From contig NZ_MJAH01000004.1 in NCBI RefSeq assembly GCF_001746295.1, forward strand, positions 504,486 to 568,485: 64,000 nucleotides of DNA, given 5' to 3'. Below, piece by piece: positions 1-8,058 of this stretch (positions are counted from its first letter, which is position 1; every line of letters starts with the position of its first letter). Under the pieces are notes generated by a model. That model ran no database searches and was not told where the DNA came from. It saw only the letters and a program-made list of their open reading frames with translations. The stretch is from Streptomyces sp. LUP47B. GTDB taxonomy: Bacteria > Actinomycetota > Actinomycetes > Streptomycetales > Streptomycetaceae. A program made the position numbers and the translations under genes.

Positions 1-1531
1 CGATCACCCCGATCGCGTTGACGCCGGACGTCTTGCCCTGGTCGTTCGCCGTACCGAGCGAGGTGTACCGCTTGACGTGCTCGACCCCGCGCATCCCCGC
101 GCCGGTGGAGCGCCAGACGTCGGCGACGGTGACATCACGCTGGAGGTCGACGAAGTGGCCGTCCCAGGTGCCGGGCTCGCCGTCGGAGGCGGACACCAGC
201 CACAGAGCACGCGTCGGGCCGGGGGCGCGCCGCGCGAGCTCGGCCGGTACGGGCACCGGGAACCCTGCCGCCGTCGCCGCCAGCGCTCCGGCCCGTGACC
301 CCTCGGCCAGACAGCCGTCGAGGTCGTACGTCCCCCGGGCCGCCCCCACGACCTGCTGGTCCCGTACGGCTCCCTCCGGCACGAACGCGGCGAGCCCGTC
401 GTCCCAGCGCAGCCGCCCCTGACGCTGGCTGTGCAGATGCACCACAGGGCTCCAGCCACCCGAGACGGCGAGCAGGTCGCAGTCGAACGACTCCGGCTCA
501 CCGACGAGTTGGCCTTCGTGGTCGAGGGCCCGCACGGTGACGCCGGTGAGCCTGTGCTCGCCCGCGGTGTCGACGACCGTGCTGCCCGTCAGCACCCGCA
601 CCCCGGTCGCCGCGGCCACCTCGGCGGCCCGGTCGGACAGTTCGGGGCGCGCGTCCACGACGACGGCGACGGGGATCCCGGCGGTGTACAGATCGGCGAC
701 CGTGTCGTAGGCACTGTCGTTGGTCGTGCTCACCACGGCCCGTGAACCCGGTGCCACGGCATACCGGTTGAGATAGGTGCGCACGGCCCCGGCGAGCATC
801 ATCCCGGGCCGGTCGTTGCCCGCGAAGACCAGCGGACGCTCGTGCGCGCCGGTCGCGAGGACCACCTGGCGGGCCCGGATGTGCCACAGCCGCTGCCGCG
901 AGACGCCTTCGGGGGCGGTCGCGCCGAGATGGTCGGTGCGCCGCTGCAGCGCCAGTACGTAGTTGTCGTCGTACGACCCGAAAGCCGTCGTCCGATGCAG
1001 TACGACGACCTCGGGCGCCGCGTCGAGCGTCGCGCGCAACTCGTCGGCCCACTCCCCGTCACCGGACTCGGGCTGCTCGTCGACGAGGATCACGCGGGCG
1101 CCGGAGGCGGCGGCAGCGGCGGCGGCCGCGAGACCCGCCGGACCGGCGCCGACGACCAGGACGTCGGTGTGGACGTACTTCTTGTCGTAGACGGCGGGAT
1201 CCGGAGTGGGGTCGAGCCGGCCCATCCCGGAGAGCGTGGTGGCGGACAGGCCGTCGTACAGCTCGACGGTCGTGGCCGGGAGCATGCCCTCCGAGCACGA
1301 ACCGCCCAGCTGCACCAGGGCGTTGGGTTCCTCCACTCCTGCGGAGACGATGCCGCGCGGGCGGCTCCGGTAGAGCGAGGGGGCGACCTCGACGAGACCG
1401 TTCGCCAGCATCGCGGAGGCGAGGGTGTCGCCGGGGTGGCCGGTCAACTCCCGTCCGTCGACGGTGAATCGCAGCAAGGTGCCGCGGTCGACTCGGCTGC
1501 CTCGCGGCAGCCGGAAGCGCTGGTCGGTCAT
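1..1531 (-). CDS. soxA: Sarcosine oxidase alpha subunit, N-terminal half (cut by window edge)
   Basis: Large subunit of heterotetrameric sarcosine oxidase, which oxidatively demethylates sarcosine to glycine, passing the methyl group to tetrahydrofolate or releasing formaldehyde, with H2O2 as by-product. About 510 codons are present. The start shows the ferredoxin-fold segment (DTLASAMLANG near residue 40), then a dinucleotide-binding Rossmann motif (VLVVGAGPAGLAAA) and the family motif LAGAVRTYLNRY. The C-terminal aminomethyltransferase-like folate domain lies beyond position 1, so the missing end is due to the window and not a mutation. The ATG at 1531 overlaps the soxD stop (ATGA), indicating translational coupling. 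Identification is firm because of the soxB and soxD neighbours. Confidence 0.93.
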   Translation of the reverse strand, partial: MTDQRFRLPRGSRVDRGTLLRFTVDGRELTGHPGDTLASAMLANGLVEVAPSLYRSRPRGIVSAGVEEPNALVQLGGSCSEGMLPATTVELYDGLSATTLSGMGRLDPTPDPAVYDKKYVHTDVLVVGAGPAGLAAAAAAAASGARVILVDEQPESGDGEWADELRATLDAAPEVVVLHRTTAFGSYDDNYVLALQRRTDHLGATAPEGVSRQRLWHIRARQVVLATGAHERPLVFAGNDRPGMMLAGAVRTYLNRYAVAPGSRAVVSTTNDSAYDTVADLYTAGIPVAVVVDARPELSDRAAEVAAATGVRVLTGSTVVDTAGEHRLTGVTVRALDHEGQLVGEPESFDCDLLAVSGGWSPVVHLHSQRQGRLRWDDGLAAFVPEGAVRDQQVVGAARGTYDLDGCLAEGSRAGALAATAAGFPVPVPAELARRAPGPTRALWLVSASDGEPGTWDGHFVDLQRDVTVADVWRSTGAGMRGVEHVKRYTSLGTANDQGKTSGVNAIGVI

Positions 1532-1809
1532 CGGGTCCCTCCCGGGCGTTGCTCGTCGGGCCGGTACGAGGTCAACACCTCGTGGGTGGCGGTGTCGCGC
1601 AGGACGTTGAACCAGCGGCGGCAGCCGATGCTGTGCATCCACCGTTCCGCGAAGGGGCCCTTGGGGTTGTCGCGGTAGAAGACGTACTCGGCCCACTGCT
1701 CGTCGCTGAGATCGGCGGGGGACTCGGGGTGGGGGACATGGGCCTGACCGCCGTAGTGGTACTCGGTCTCGTTCCGCGGTCCGCACCATGGGCAGGTGAT
1801 CAGCAGCAC
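1528..1809 (-). CDS. soxD: Sarcosine oxidase delta subunit
   Basis: Small zinc-binding delta subunit (93 aa) of heterotetrameric sarcosine oxidase. The N-terminus MLLITCPWCGPRNETEY carries the C-x2-C pair, followed by the family block LSDEQWAEYVFYRDNPKG and the later H-S-x-G-C-R-R-W-F-N segment, which supplies further zinc ligands. Length matches the family (about 90-100 aa). It lies 18 bp after soxB and overlaps soxA by 4 bp, the usual soxB-D-A order. The delta subunit holds the alpha subunit in the complex and has no catalysis of its own. Confidence 0.95.
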   Translation of the reverse strand: MLLITCPWCGPRNETEYHYGGQAHVPHPESPADLSDEQWAEYVFYRDNPKGPFAERWMHSIGCRRWFNVLRDTATHEVLTSYRPDEQRPGGTR

Positions 1810-1827
1810 GGCGTTCTCCTCAATGCC

Positions 1828-3048
1828 TCAGTGGGCCACGGCCGCGGCGCCGTGCTCGTCGATCAACGCGCCGGTCGTGAAACGGTCGAGGGCGAAGGGA
1901 GCGTTCAGCGGATGCGGTTCGCCCGTGGCGATGGTGTGCGCGAAGGTCCAGCCGGCCGCCGGGGTGGCCTTGAAACCGCCCGTCCCCCAGCCGCAGTTGA
2001 CGTACAGACCCTCGACCGGCGTGCTGCCGATGATCGGTGAGGCGTCCGGAGTGACGTCGACGATGCCGCCCCAGGTGCGCAGCACATGCGCCCGCGCGAA
2101 GATCGGGAACAGCTCGATGGCGGCGGCCATCTGCTGCTCGATCACATGGAACGAGCCGCGCTGGCCATAGCCGTTGTACGAGTCGACGCCCGCGCCCATC
2201 ACGAGCTCGCCCTTGTGGGCCTGGGAGACGTAGACGTGCACGTGGTTCGACATGACGACGGTCGGGTGCACCGGCTCGTGCAGCTCGGAGACCAGCGCCT
2301 GCAACGGGTGGGACTGCACGGGCAGCCGTACGCCCGCCCGCTCGGCCAGCACGCTGCTGTGCCCGGCGGCCGCGAGACCGACCCGGCCGGCGTGGATGCG
2401 GCCGCGGTTGGTGTCGACGCCCACGACCCGGTCGCCGTCCATGAGGAAGCCGGTGACCTCACAGCCCTGGATCAGGTCCACGCCCAGCTCGTCGGCGCGG
2501 CGGGCCAGCGCCCAGGCGACGTGGTCGTGCTTGGCGATGCCGGCCCGGGGCTGGAAGGTGGCGCCGAGCACCGGGTACCGGGTGCGGGACGAGACGTTGA
2601 GGATGGGGCAGACCTTGGCGACCTCGTCCGGCTCCAGCCACTCGGCGTCGACCCCGTTGAGGCGGTTGGCGTTGACGCGGCGCACGCCCTCGCGGACGTC
2701 CTGCGGGGTGTGCGCGAGGTTGAGGACGCCGCGCTGGCTGAACAGGAAGTCGTACTCCAGCTCCTCCGGGAGCCGCTCCCACAGCTTCAGCGCGTGCTCG
2801 TAGATCGCCGCGCTTTCGTCCCACAGGTAGTTGGAGCGGATGATCGTGGTGTTGCGGGCCATGTTGCCGCCCGCGAGCCAGCCCTTCTCCAGGACGGCCA
2901 CGTTGGTGATGCCGTGGTTCTTGGCGAGGTAGTAGGCGGTGGCCAGACCGTGCCCGCCCGCGCCGACGATGACGACGTCGTACGAGGAACGCGGCTCGGG
3001 GTTGCGCCAGAGGAAGTCCGGGTGTTCCGGCAGCGGTTCGGCGGTCAT
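1828..3048 (-). CDS. soxB: Sarcosine oxidase beta subunit
   Basis: FAD/FMN-containing catalytic subunit (406 aa). After a short lead the Rossmann motif DVVIVGAGGHGLATAYYLA is clear at about residue 24. GIAKHDHVAWA places His174 where characterised beta subunits bind FMN covalently. The C-terminal GxGTGGFK motif (CGWGTGGFKATPAAG) closes the FAD domain. Its start codon overlaps the glyA stop (ATGA), so glyA, soxB, soxD and soxA form one minus-strand operon. The enzyme oxidises sarcosine to an imine whose one-carbon unit is captured by folate in the alpha subunit. Confidence 0.95.
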   Translation of the reverse strand: MTAEPLPEHPDFLWRNPEPRSSYDVVIVGAGGHGLATAYYLAKNHGITNVAVLEKGWLAGGNMARNTTIIRSNYLWDESAAIYEHALKLWERLPEELEYDFLFSQRGVLNLAHTPQDVREGVRRVNANRLNGVDAEWLEPDEVAKVCPILNVSSRTRYPVLGATFQPRAGIAKHDHVAWALARRADELGVDLIQGCEVTGFLMDGDRVVGVDTNRGRIHAGRVGLAAAGHSSVLAERAGVRLPVQSHPLQALVSELHEPVHPTVVMSNHVHVYVSQAHKGELVMGAGVDSYNGYGQRGSFHVIEQQMAAAIELFPIFARAHVLRTWGGIVDVTPDASPIIGSTPVEGLYVNCGWGTGGFKATPAAGWTFAHTIATGEPHPLNAPFALDRFTTGALIDEHGAAAVAH

Positions 3049-4349
3049 GCCGGGCCTCCGTCGAGGTGCGGGTAGAGCGGGAACGCGGTGGCGAGCTTCT
3101 CGACCCGGGCGCTCAGTTCGTCGCCCGGCCGTTCGCCCTTCAGGGCCTCGGCGATGATGTCGGCGACCTCGCGGAACTCCGTCTCGCCGAAGCCGCGGGT
3201 GGCCAGGGCGGGCGTACCGATCCGCAGGCCCGACGAGACCATCGGCGGGCGTGGGTCGAAGGGCACGGCGTTGCGGTTGACGGTGATGCCGACGCGGTGC
3301 AGCCGGTCCTCGGCCTGCTTCCCGTTGAGCTCGGAGTTCCTCAGGTCCACCAGGACCAGGTGGACTTCGGTGCCGCCGGTCAGCACGGTGATCCCGGCCT
3401 CGGCGACGTCGTCGGCCAGCAGCCGGCCGGCGAGGATCTTCGCTCCCCGCAGCGTGCGCCGCTGGCGCTCCTTGAACTCATCCGAGGAAGCCACCTTGAA
3501 GGCCACGGCCTTCGCCGCGATCACGTGCTCCAGCGGGCCGCCCTGCTGGCCCGGGAAGACCGCCGAGTTGATCTTCTTGGCCAGGCCGGCCCGGCTGAGG
3601 ATGACACCGCCGCGCGGGCCGCCGAGGGTCTTGTGGGTGGTGGTCGTGACGATGTCGGCGTACGGCACCGGGCTCGGGTGGAGGCCTGCGGCCACCAGAC
3701 CGGCGAAGTGGGCCATGTCCACCAGCAGATACGCGCCCACCTCGTCGGCGATCCGGCGGAACTCGGCGAAGTCCAACTGCCGGGGGTAGGCCGACCAGCC
3801 CGCGACGATCATCTTGGGCCGGTGGGCGAGGGCGAGCTGTTCGACCTCGTCCATGTCGACGCGCAGGTCGGACTCACGCACGTGGTAGGGCACCACGTTG
3901 TACAGCCTGCCGGAGTAGTTGAGGCGCATGCCGTGGGTCAGGTGCCCGCCGTGCGCCAGGTCCAGGCCGAGGATCGTGTCGCCGGGCTTGAGCAGGGCGA
4001 ACATCGCGGCCGCGTTGGCCTGGGCGCCCGAGTGCGGCTGGACGTTCGCGGCCTCGGCGCCGAAGAGCTCCTTCACCCGGTCGATGGCCAACTGCTCGAT
4101 GACGTCGACGTGTTCACAGCCGCCGTAGTAGCGGCGGCCCGGGTAGCCCTCGGCATACTTGTTGGTCAGGACCGAGCCCTGGGCCTCCATCACGGCGGCC
4201 GGGGCGAAGTTCTCCGAGGCGATCATCTCGAGGGTGGACTGCTGGCGGTGCAGTTCGGCGGCCACGGCGGTGGCGACATCCGGGTCGAGCTCGCTGAGGG
4301 GCAGGGAGAGCGTGGAGGCGGGCGTGGTGAGCGACGTACTCGTTGCCAT
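3045..4349 (-). CDS. glyA: Serine hydroxymethyltransferase, first gene of sarcosine operon
   Basis: PLP enzyme (434 aa) interconverting glycine plus 5,10-methylene-THF with serine plus THF. The PLP-lysine motif THKTLGGPRGG and the N-terminal block NKYAEGYPGRRYYGG are intact, and length is normal. It is probably a pathway-dedicated copy: as first gene of the operon and overlapping soxB, it can condense the glycine and methylene-THF formed by sarcosine oxidase into serine, so one sarcosine carbon skeleton is kept without releasing formaldehyde. A housekeeping glyA is expected elsewhere in the genome; that is inference. Transcription starts from the operator-controlled promoter at 4406-4434. Confidence 0.95.
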   Translation of the reverse strand: MATSTSLTTPASTLSLPLSELDPDVATAVAAELHRQQSTLEMIASENFAPAAVMEAQGSVLTNKYAEGYPGRRYYGGCEHVDVIEQLAIDRVKELFGAEAANVQPHSGAQANAAAMFALLKPGDTILGLDLAHGGHLTHGMRLNYSGRLYNVVPYHVRESDLRVDMDEVEQLALAHRPKMIVAGWSAYPRQLDFAEFRRIADEVGAYLLVDMAHFAGLVAAGLHPSPVPYADIVTTTTHKTLGGPRGGVILSRAGLAKKINSAVFPGQQGGPLEHVIAAKAVAFKVASSDEFKERQRRTLRGAKILAGRLLADDVAEAGITVLTGGTEVHLVLVDLRNSELNGKQAEDRLHRVGITVNRNAVPFDPRPPMVSSGLRIGTPALATRGFGETEFREVADIIAEALKGERPGDELSARVEKLATAFPLYPHLDGGPA

Positions 4350-4383
4350 CTGTGCACCATCCTGAGAGCCAGCTAAAGAGCAA

Positions 4384-4395
4384 CTGATATATCAG
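4384..4395. promoter_or_regulatory. Perfect 12-bp palindrome, likely GntR operator
   Basis: CTGATATATCAG is a perfect inverted repeat in the 95-bp gap between the divergent glyA and GntR-regulator genes. AT-rich palindromes of this form are typical operators of FCD-type GntR repressors. Its place just after the predicted glyA -10 box suggests repression relieved by an effector, perhaps sarcosine or a related metabolite (inference). It may also control the regulator's own gene. Confidence 0.6.
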
Positions 4396-4405
4396 CCTGT
4401 GCGGT

Positions 4406-4434
4406 AAGGTATGGGAGCTCGCCGCACAGGTCAA
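4406..4434 (-). promoter_or_regulatory. Predicted promoter of glyA-soxBDA operon
   Basis: Reading the minus strand, TTGACC (4429-4434) is followed by a 17-nt spacer and TACCTT (4406-4411), a good match to a housekeeping sigma promoter. The expected start site is near 4399, about 50 nt upstream of the glyA ATG. The palindrome at 4384-4395 lies directly downstream, where a bound repressor would block initiation or clearance. Confidence 0.6.
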
Positions 4435-4444
4435 GGGGGCATCC

Positions 4445-5104
4445 ATGCAGCAGGTCGCGACCGAGATCGAGGAGCTGTCGCTCGCCGAGCGCGCGTACCG
4501 CGCCATCCGGGACCGGCTCGTCATGCTGGAGATCCGGCCCGGCGCGCCGATCAACGAGGAGCAGCTGGGGCAGTCCCTCGGCGTCGGACGCACGCCCGTG
4601 CGCGAGGCGCTCAAGCGGCTCCAGTACGAGCGCCTGATCACGACCTACCCCCGCCGCGGCACCTTCGCCACCGAGGTCAACATCACCGACCTGGCGCACA
4701 TCTCCGAGGTGCGCCAGGAACTGGAACCCCTGGCCGCGGCGCAGGCCGCGCGGCGCGCCACGGCCACCGACCGGGCGAACCTGACGGCCCTGCGGCGCGA
4801 ACTCGACACCGCCGGCACTCCCGGGCGGGACTCCGCCGAGCTCATGCACCTGGACCTCCAGGTCCACCGAGCCATCTACACCGCCACGCACAACCCCTAC
4901 CTGGAGGACACCCTCGTCCGCCACGACAATCTGGCGACCCGCATCTGGTGCCTGTTCGTGGACCGGCTCGACGACATGGCCGGCCACGTAGAGGAACACG
5001 GACCGCTGATCGAGGCGATCGTCGCCGGTGACGCCGACACGGCGGCGCGGCTCGCCCGCAGCCACGTCGTGGGCTTCGAACAGGCGATCCGCGAGGCGAT
5101 CTGA
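4445..5104 (+). CDS. GntR-family (FCD/FadR-type) regulator of the sarcosine operon
   Basis: 219-aa regulator. An N-terminal winged helix-turn-helix (about residues 12-75, with GVGRTPVREALKRL as recognition region and YPRRGTF as wing) is followed by an all-helical FCD ligand domain with the usual Asp/His metal-site pattern (LDLQVHRAIYTATHN). It is divergent from glyA-soxBDA with the palindrome between them, so it most likely represses that operon and possibly itself. The effector cannot be read from sequence; sarcosine, glycine or a betaine derivative are candidates. Confidence 0.9.
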   Translation: MQQVATEIEELSLAERAYRAIRDRLVMLEIRPGAPINEEQLGQSLGVGRTPVREALKRLQYERLITTYPRRGTFATEVNITDLAHISEVRQELEPLAAAQAARRATATDRANLTALRRELDTAGTPGRDSAELMHLDLQVHRAIYTATHNPYLEDTLVRHDNLATRIWCLFVDRLDDMAGHVEEHGPLIEAIVAGDADTAARLARSHVVGFEQAIREAI

Positions 5105-5229
5105 GACCGGCGGGTCTCTGCGGAGGCCCCTCCGGGGGTGCGCGGCCGACTCCGGGTGCGAGCCCGTCAGGTTGGGGGCGTACGTTGTCATCCGGCGTCT
5201 GTGGGCGGGCAGTTGAGAGGACTACGGAA

Positions 5230-6585
5230 GTGACGGGAAGTCTGTCTCGTAGGGCGGTGCTGGGCGGCATGGCCGGTGGGGCCGCCCTGTTGGCTGCGGG
5301 AGCCGGGTCGGCCGCGGCCGCCGGACCCGTCCGGGAGCCGTATGTCCCGCTGACCGTGGACGGTGGGGGCGGCCCGGAGGGCACGGACCGCGTCCATGTG
5401 CTGAAGGTCGGTCCCGACACGGCCCGCACGGTGCTGGTGATGGTCCCGGGGATGTTCGGGGCGGCGAACGACTTCCGGTGGGCGGCCCGGGACCTCGTCG
5501 CGGCCGTGCCGGGAGTGCAGGTATGGGCGTTCGACCGGCGGGAGGAGAACCTCGCCGATCGTTCGGGCTTCCGCACCGCCGACCCGGCCGCGTACTACCT
5601 CGACGGTCACTACCGTTCGCAGGACCCCGCGGCCTCCGCCTTCGCCGCCGGGTGGGGCCTGACCCGCACGCTGGAGGATCTGCGCGCGGTCGTACGGGCC
5701 GCCGCCCGGGGTGGCCGCCGAGTGGTGCTCGGAGGCCACTCATGGGGAGCGACCACCGCGATGGCCTACGCAGCGTGGGACTTCGACGGCTGCCCCGGGT
5801 ACCGGGACGTGGCCGCCCTGGTGCTGGTCGACGGCGGAGTGCGCGGCGCGTTCGACGGCACGGGGGAGCCGGTCGCCGACTCGCCGGAGCAGGTGAAGGA
5901 GCGGCTGGCGGCCATCGAGGGCGGCGCGGTCTTCGACATGACCCTGAGCGCCGTGGGGCTGGGTGACCGGGCGGAGAGCACCCAGATCTGGTACCAGCTC
6001 GCGGGCTGGTACGCCCAGCGCGACCCGGACGGCCCCTCGGTCCTGCAGCCCCGCATGCCCGACGCCCTGCGGCCGCCGGTCCAGGTGACCAACGCGGGCC
6101 TCCTGGGCACCCTGGTGGACGCCGGCATCGGCTGGCCGAACGACATCAGCGTGCACTCGGGACATCTCGCCGACAGCGGCGAACCGCGCGGCTGGGTCGA
6201 CGACGGCATCACCCCCATCGACCGGGTCGCCACCGCGTACGCGGGCGGCCCCGAACCGGCCGTATGGGAGTGGTACTGGCCGGCCCGGCTGTCGGTCGAC
6301 CTCGACGTCACCGACTCCTACGCCGACACCGACACGGCCCGCTCGCTGGGCCTGCGGCTGAAGCACGCCGCAGGCCTCGACGTCCCGCTGTACGCCTTCC
6401 AGACGAGCTACGCCAAGGGAACGATCGTCTCGGCGGCCCGCCAGGTCGTGGCCGACTCGCGCATCCCGTACGCGACGTACGGGACGGACAACGGGATGAA
6501 CCACCTCGACCCGCTGTTCGCCGCCCCGCAGCACAACACGTTCACCCGCACCCTCGCACCGTTCCTCACCGGCCTACTCCCCTGA
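5230..6585 (+). CDS. Tat-exported alpha/beta hydrolase
   Basis: Secreted serine hydrolase of 451 aa. The GTG at 5230 is chosen because GAGAGG lies about 10 nt upstream and the protein then begins with a compact twin-arginine signal (LSRRAVLGGMAGG, then Ala-rich cleavage region). The mature part has an alpha/beta hydrolase core: oxyanion-loop segment VMVPGMFGAANDF, nucleophile elbow GGHSWGAT, and a late GMNHLDPLF that supplies the candidate catalytic His. The fold suggests an esterase or lipase-like enzyme; the substrate is unknown. Its 3' end overlaps the convergent GH43 gene by 12 bp. It is not obviously linked to the sarcosine genes. Confidence 0.8.
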   Translation: MTGSLSRRAVLGGMAGGAALLAAGAGSAAAAGPVREPYVPLTVDGGGGPEGTDRVHVLKVGPDTARTVLVMVPGMFGAANDFRWAARDLVAAVPGVQVWAFDRREENLADRSGFRTADPAAYYLDGHYRSQDPAASAFAAGWGLTRTLEDLRAVVRAAARGGRRVVLGGHSWGATTAMAYAAWDFDGCPGYRDVAALVLVDGGVRGAFDGTGEPVADSPEQVKERLAAIEGGAVFDMTLSAVGLGDRAESTQIWYQLAGWYAQRDPDGPSVLQPRMPDALRPPVQVTNAGLLGTLVDAGIGWPNDISVHSGHLADSGEPRGWVDDGITPIDRVATAYAGGPEPAVWEWYWPARLSVDLDVTDSYADTDTARSLGLRLKHAAGLDVPLYAFQTSYAKGTIVSAARQVVADSRIPYATYGTDNGMNHLDPLFAAPQHNTFTRTLAPFLTGLLP

Positions 6586-8058
6586 GGGCGCGGTCTGAGT
6601 GACCCCGAGCGCCACCGGGGTGCCGAAGTTCGGAGTGCCGTCGGCGTTCCAGGTGAACTTCTGCGCCCTGGTGGTGCGGTTCATGTCGCAGCCGCCGCTC
6701 GCCGAGTTGTTGGCGTGGTAGACGATCCAGTCCTCGGTGCCGTCGGGCGACTTGAAGAAGCCGTTGTGGCCGGGGCCGTACACGCCATTGGCGTCGGACC
6801 GCTGGAAGACCGGGTTCGGCGACTTGACCCAGGAGGAGGAGCTGAGCGGATCACCGCCGTTGTAGGTGAGCATCCCCAGCTTGTAGTCGGGTGTGGAGCA
6901 GTGGCTGGCCGAGTAGACGATGAACGTCTTCCCGCCCCGCTGAAGCACCTCGGCGCCTTCGTTGACGGCGCCGCCCACCGTTTCCCAGCCGTAGGTGGGC
7001 GTGGACAGCACACGCCGGGTGCCGCTCGCGGTCCAGGGGTTCGACAGCGGGCGGATGAACATGGGCTGCGAACCGTTGTAGAAGGTGCCCAACAGATAAA
7101 GTTTTCCGTTGAGTTGGAGGATCCCCGGGTCCAGTTCCCAGGTGTTGTCCTGGGTGGGGTCCAGTAGGTCGGCCTTGAAGCTGTAGGGGCCCATGGGGTC
7201 CAGTCCGGCGCTCTCCAGCACATGGATGCGCTGGGTGCCGAGGTCGTACGGCTCGCGCCCGGCCGTGTAGTAGAAGTACCACCGCTTCCCGTTGGGCCCG
7301 TCGAGCAGATGGAACTCCGGTGCCCACATCGTGCCCGCCCCGTTGGGCCGGGTCAGATTGAAAATCACCTGGTCGGAGGCAGTGGCGAGCCCAGCGAGGG
7401 TGCTCGCCCTGCGCATGGTGACCGTCGAGTTCCAGGTCGTGGTGGCGAGGTAGTAGGAGCCGTCGTAGTACGTCAGCCAGGGGTCGGGCCCGTGCTGGGA
7501 GAGCGGGTTGGTGAAGGTGCCCGGTCCGGTGCCGCCGCCGGTGAAGGCGGGCAGTCGCCACACCCGGCCGCCGCTTGTGGCGCACGGCAGTTGGACCAGG
7601 TTGGTGTTCGGGGCCGACGCACCACCGCTCGGCGCGACGCACTTGCCGGAGCCGACCGACACGAGGTTGAAGGTCCTGTCGGTGCCCGCGACCGTCACCG
7701 GGACGAGCCGCCACTGCTGGTTAGTCCCGCCGTGGCAGGGCCACTGGATGATCGCCGCGTTGTCCGCCGTGGAGGCGCCGCTGACGTCGACGCACTGACC
7801 GGACCGGGTGGTGATCGTGTACGTGTCGCTCGTAGCGGAGACGGGCGTGAAGGCGATGTTCTGGTCGGCGCCCGACGAGCAGGTGAACGCCCGGAGTTGA
7901 GCCCCCGCGGTCGTCGAACCCGCGGGCAGGTCCAGGCAGTTGCCGCCACCCTGGTTCACGGCCGTCGAGGTGAAGGTGACGGCGGCGGACGCGGGCGGTG
8001 CGACGAGCAGGGCCGTTGCCAGGACGAGCAGGGCCAGGAGGATTCTGGATCTGGTCAC
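6574..8058 (-). CDS. Secreted GH43 glycosidase with N-terminal ricin-type lectin domain
   Basis: 494 aa, starting at the GTG at 8058 that overlaps the upstream stop (GTGA). A Sec signal peptide (about residues 1-29) is followed by a ricin B-type beta-trefoil module (to about 155; repeated Q-W and CxD features such as QWPCHGGTNQQWRL) and a GH43 five-bladed propeller starting near HGPDPWLTYYDGSYYL, whose Asp is the family's catalytic base. WAPEFHLL and WELDPGIL carry further active-site positions and NEGAEVL a likely acid Glu. GH43 members mostly release alpha-L-arabinofuranose or xylose; the adjacent GH127 and ABC genes favour arabinose. Co-transcribed with the 1,096-aa enzyme. Confidence 0.88.
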   Translation of the reverse strand: MTRSRILLALLVLATALLVAPPASAAVTFTSTAVNQGGGNCLDLPAGSTTAGAQLRAFTCSSGADQNIAFTPVSATSDTYTITTRSGQCVDVSGASTADNAAIIQWPCHGGTNQQWRLVPVTVAGTDRTFNLVSVGSGKCVAPSGGASAPNTNLVQLPCATSGGRVWRLPAFTGGGTGPGTFTNPLSQHGPDPWLTYYDGSYYLATTTWNSTVTMRRASTLAGLATASDQVIFNLTRPNGAGTMWAPEFHLLDGPNGKRWYFYYTAGREPYDLGTQRIHVLESAGLDPMGPYSFKADLLDPTQDNTWELDPGILQLNGKLYLLGTFYNGSQPMFIRPLSNPWTASGTRRVLSTPTYGWETVGGAVNEGAEVLQRGGKTFIVYSASHCSTPDYKLGMLTYNGGDPLSSSSWVKSPNPVFQRSDANGVYGPGHNGFFKSPDGTEDWIVYHANNSASGGCDMNRTTRAQKFTWNADGTPNFGTPVALGVTQTAPSGE

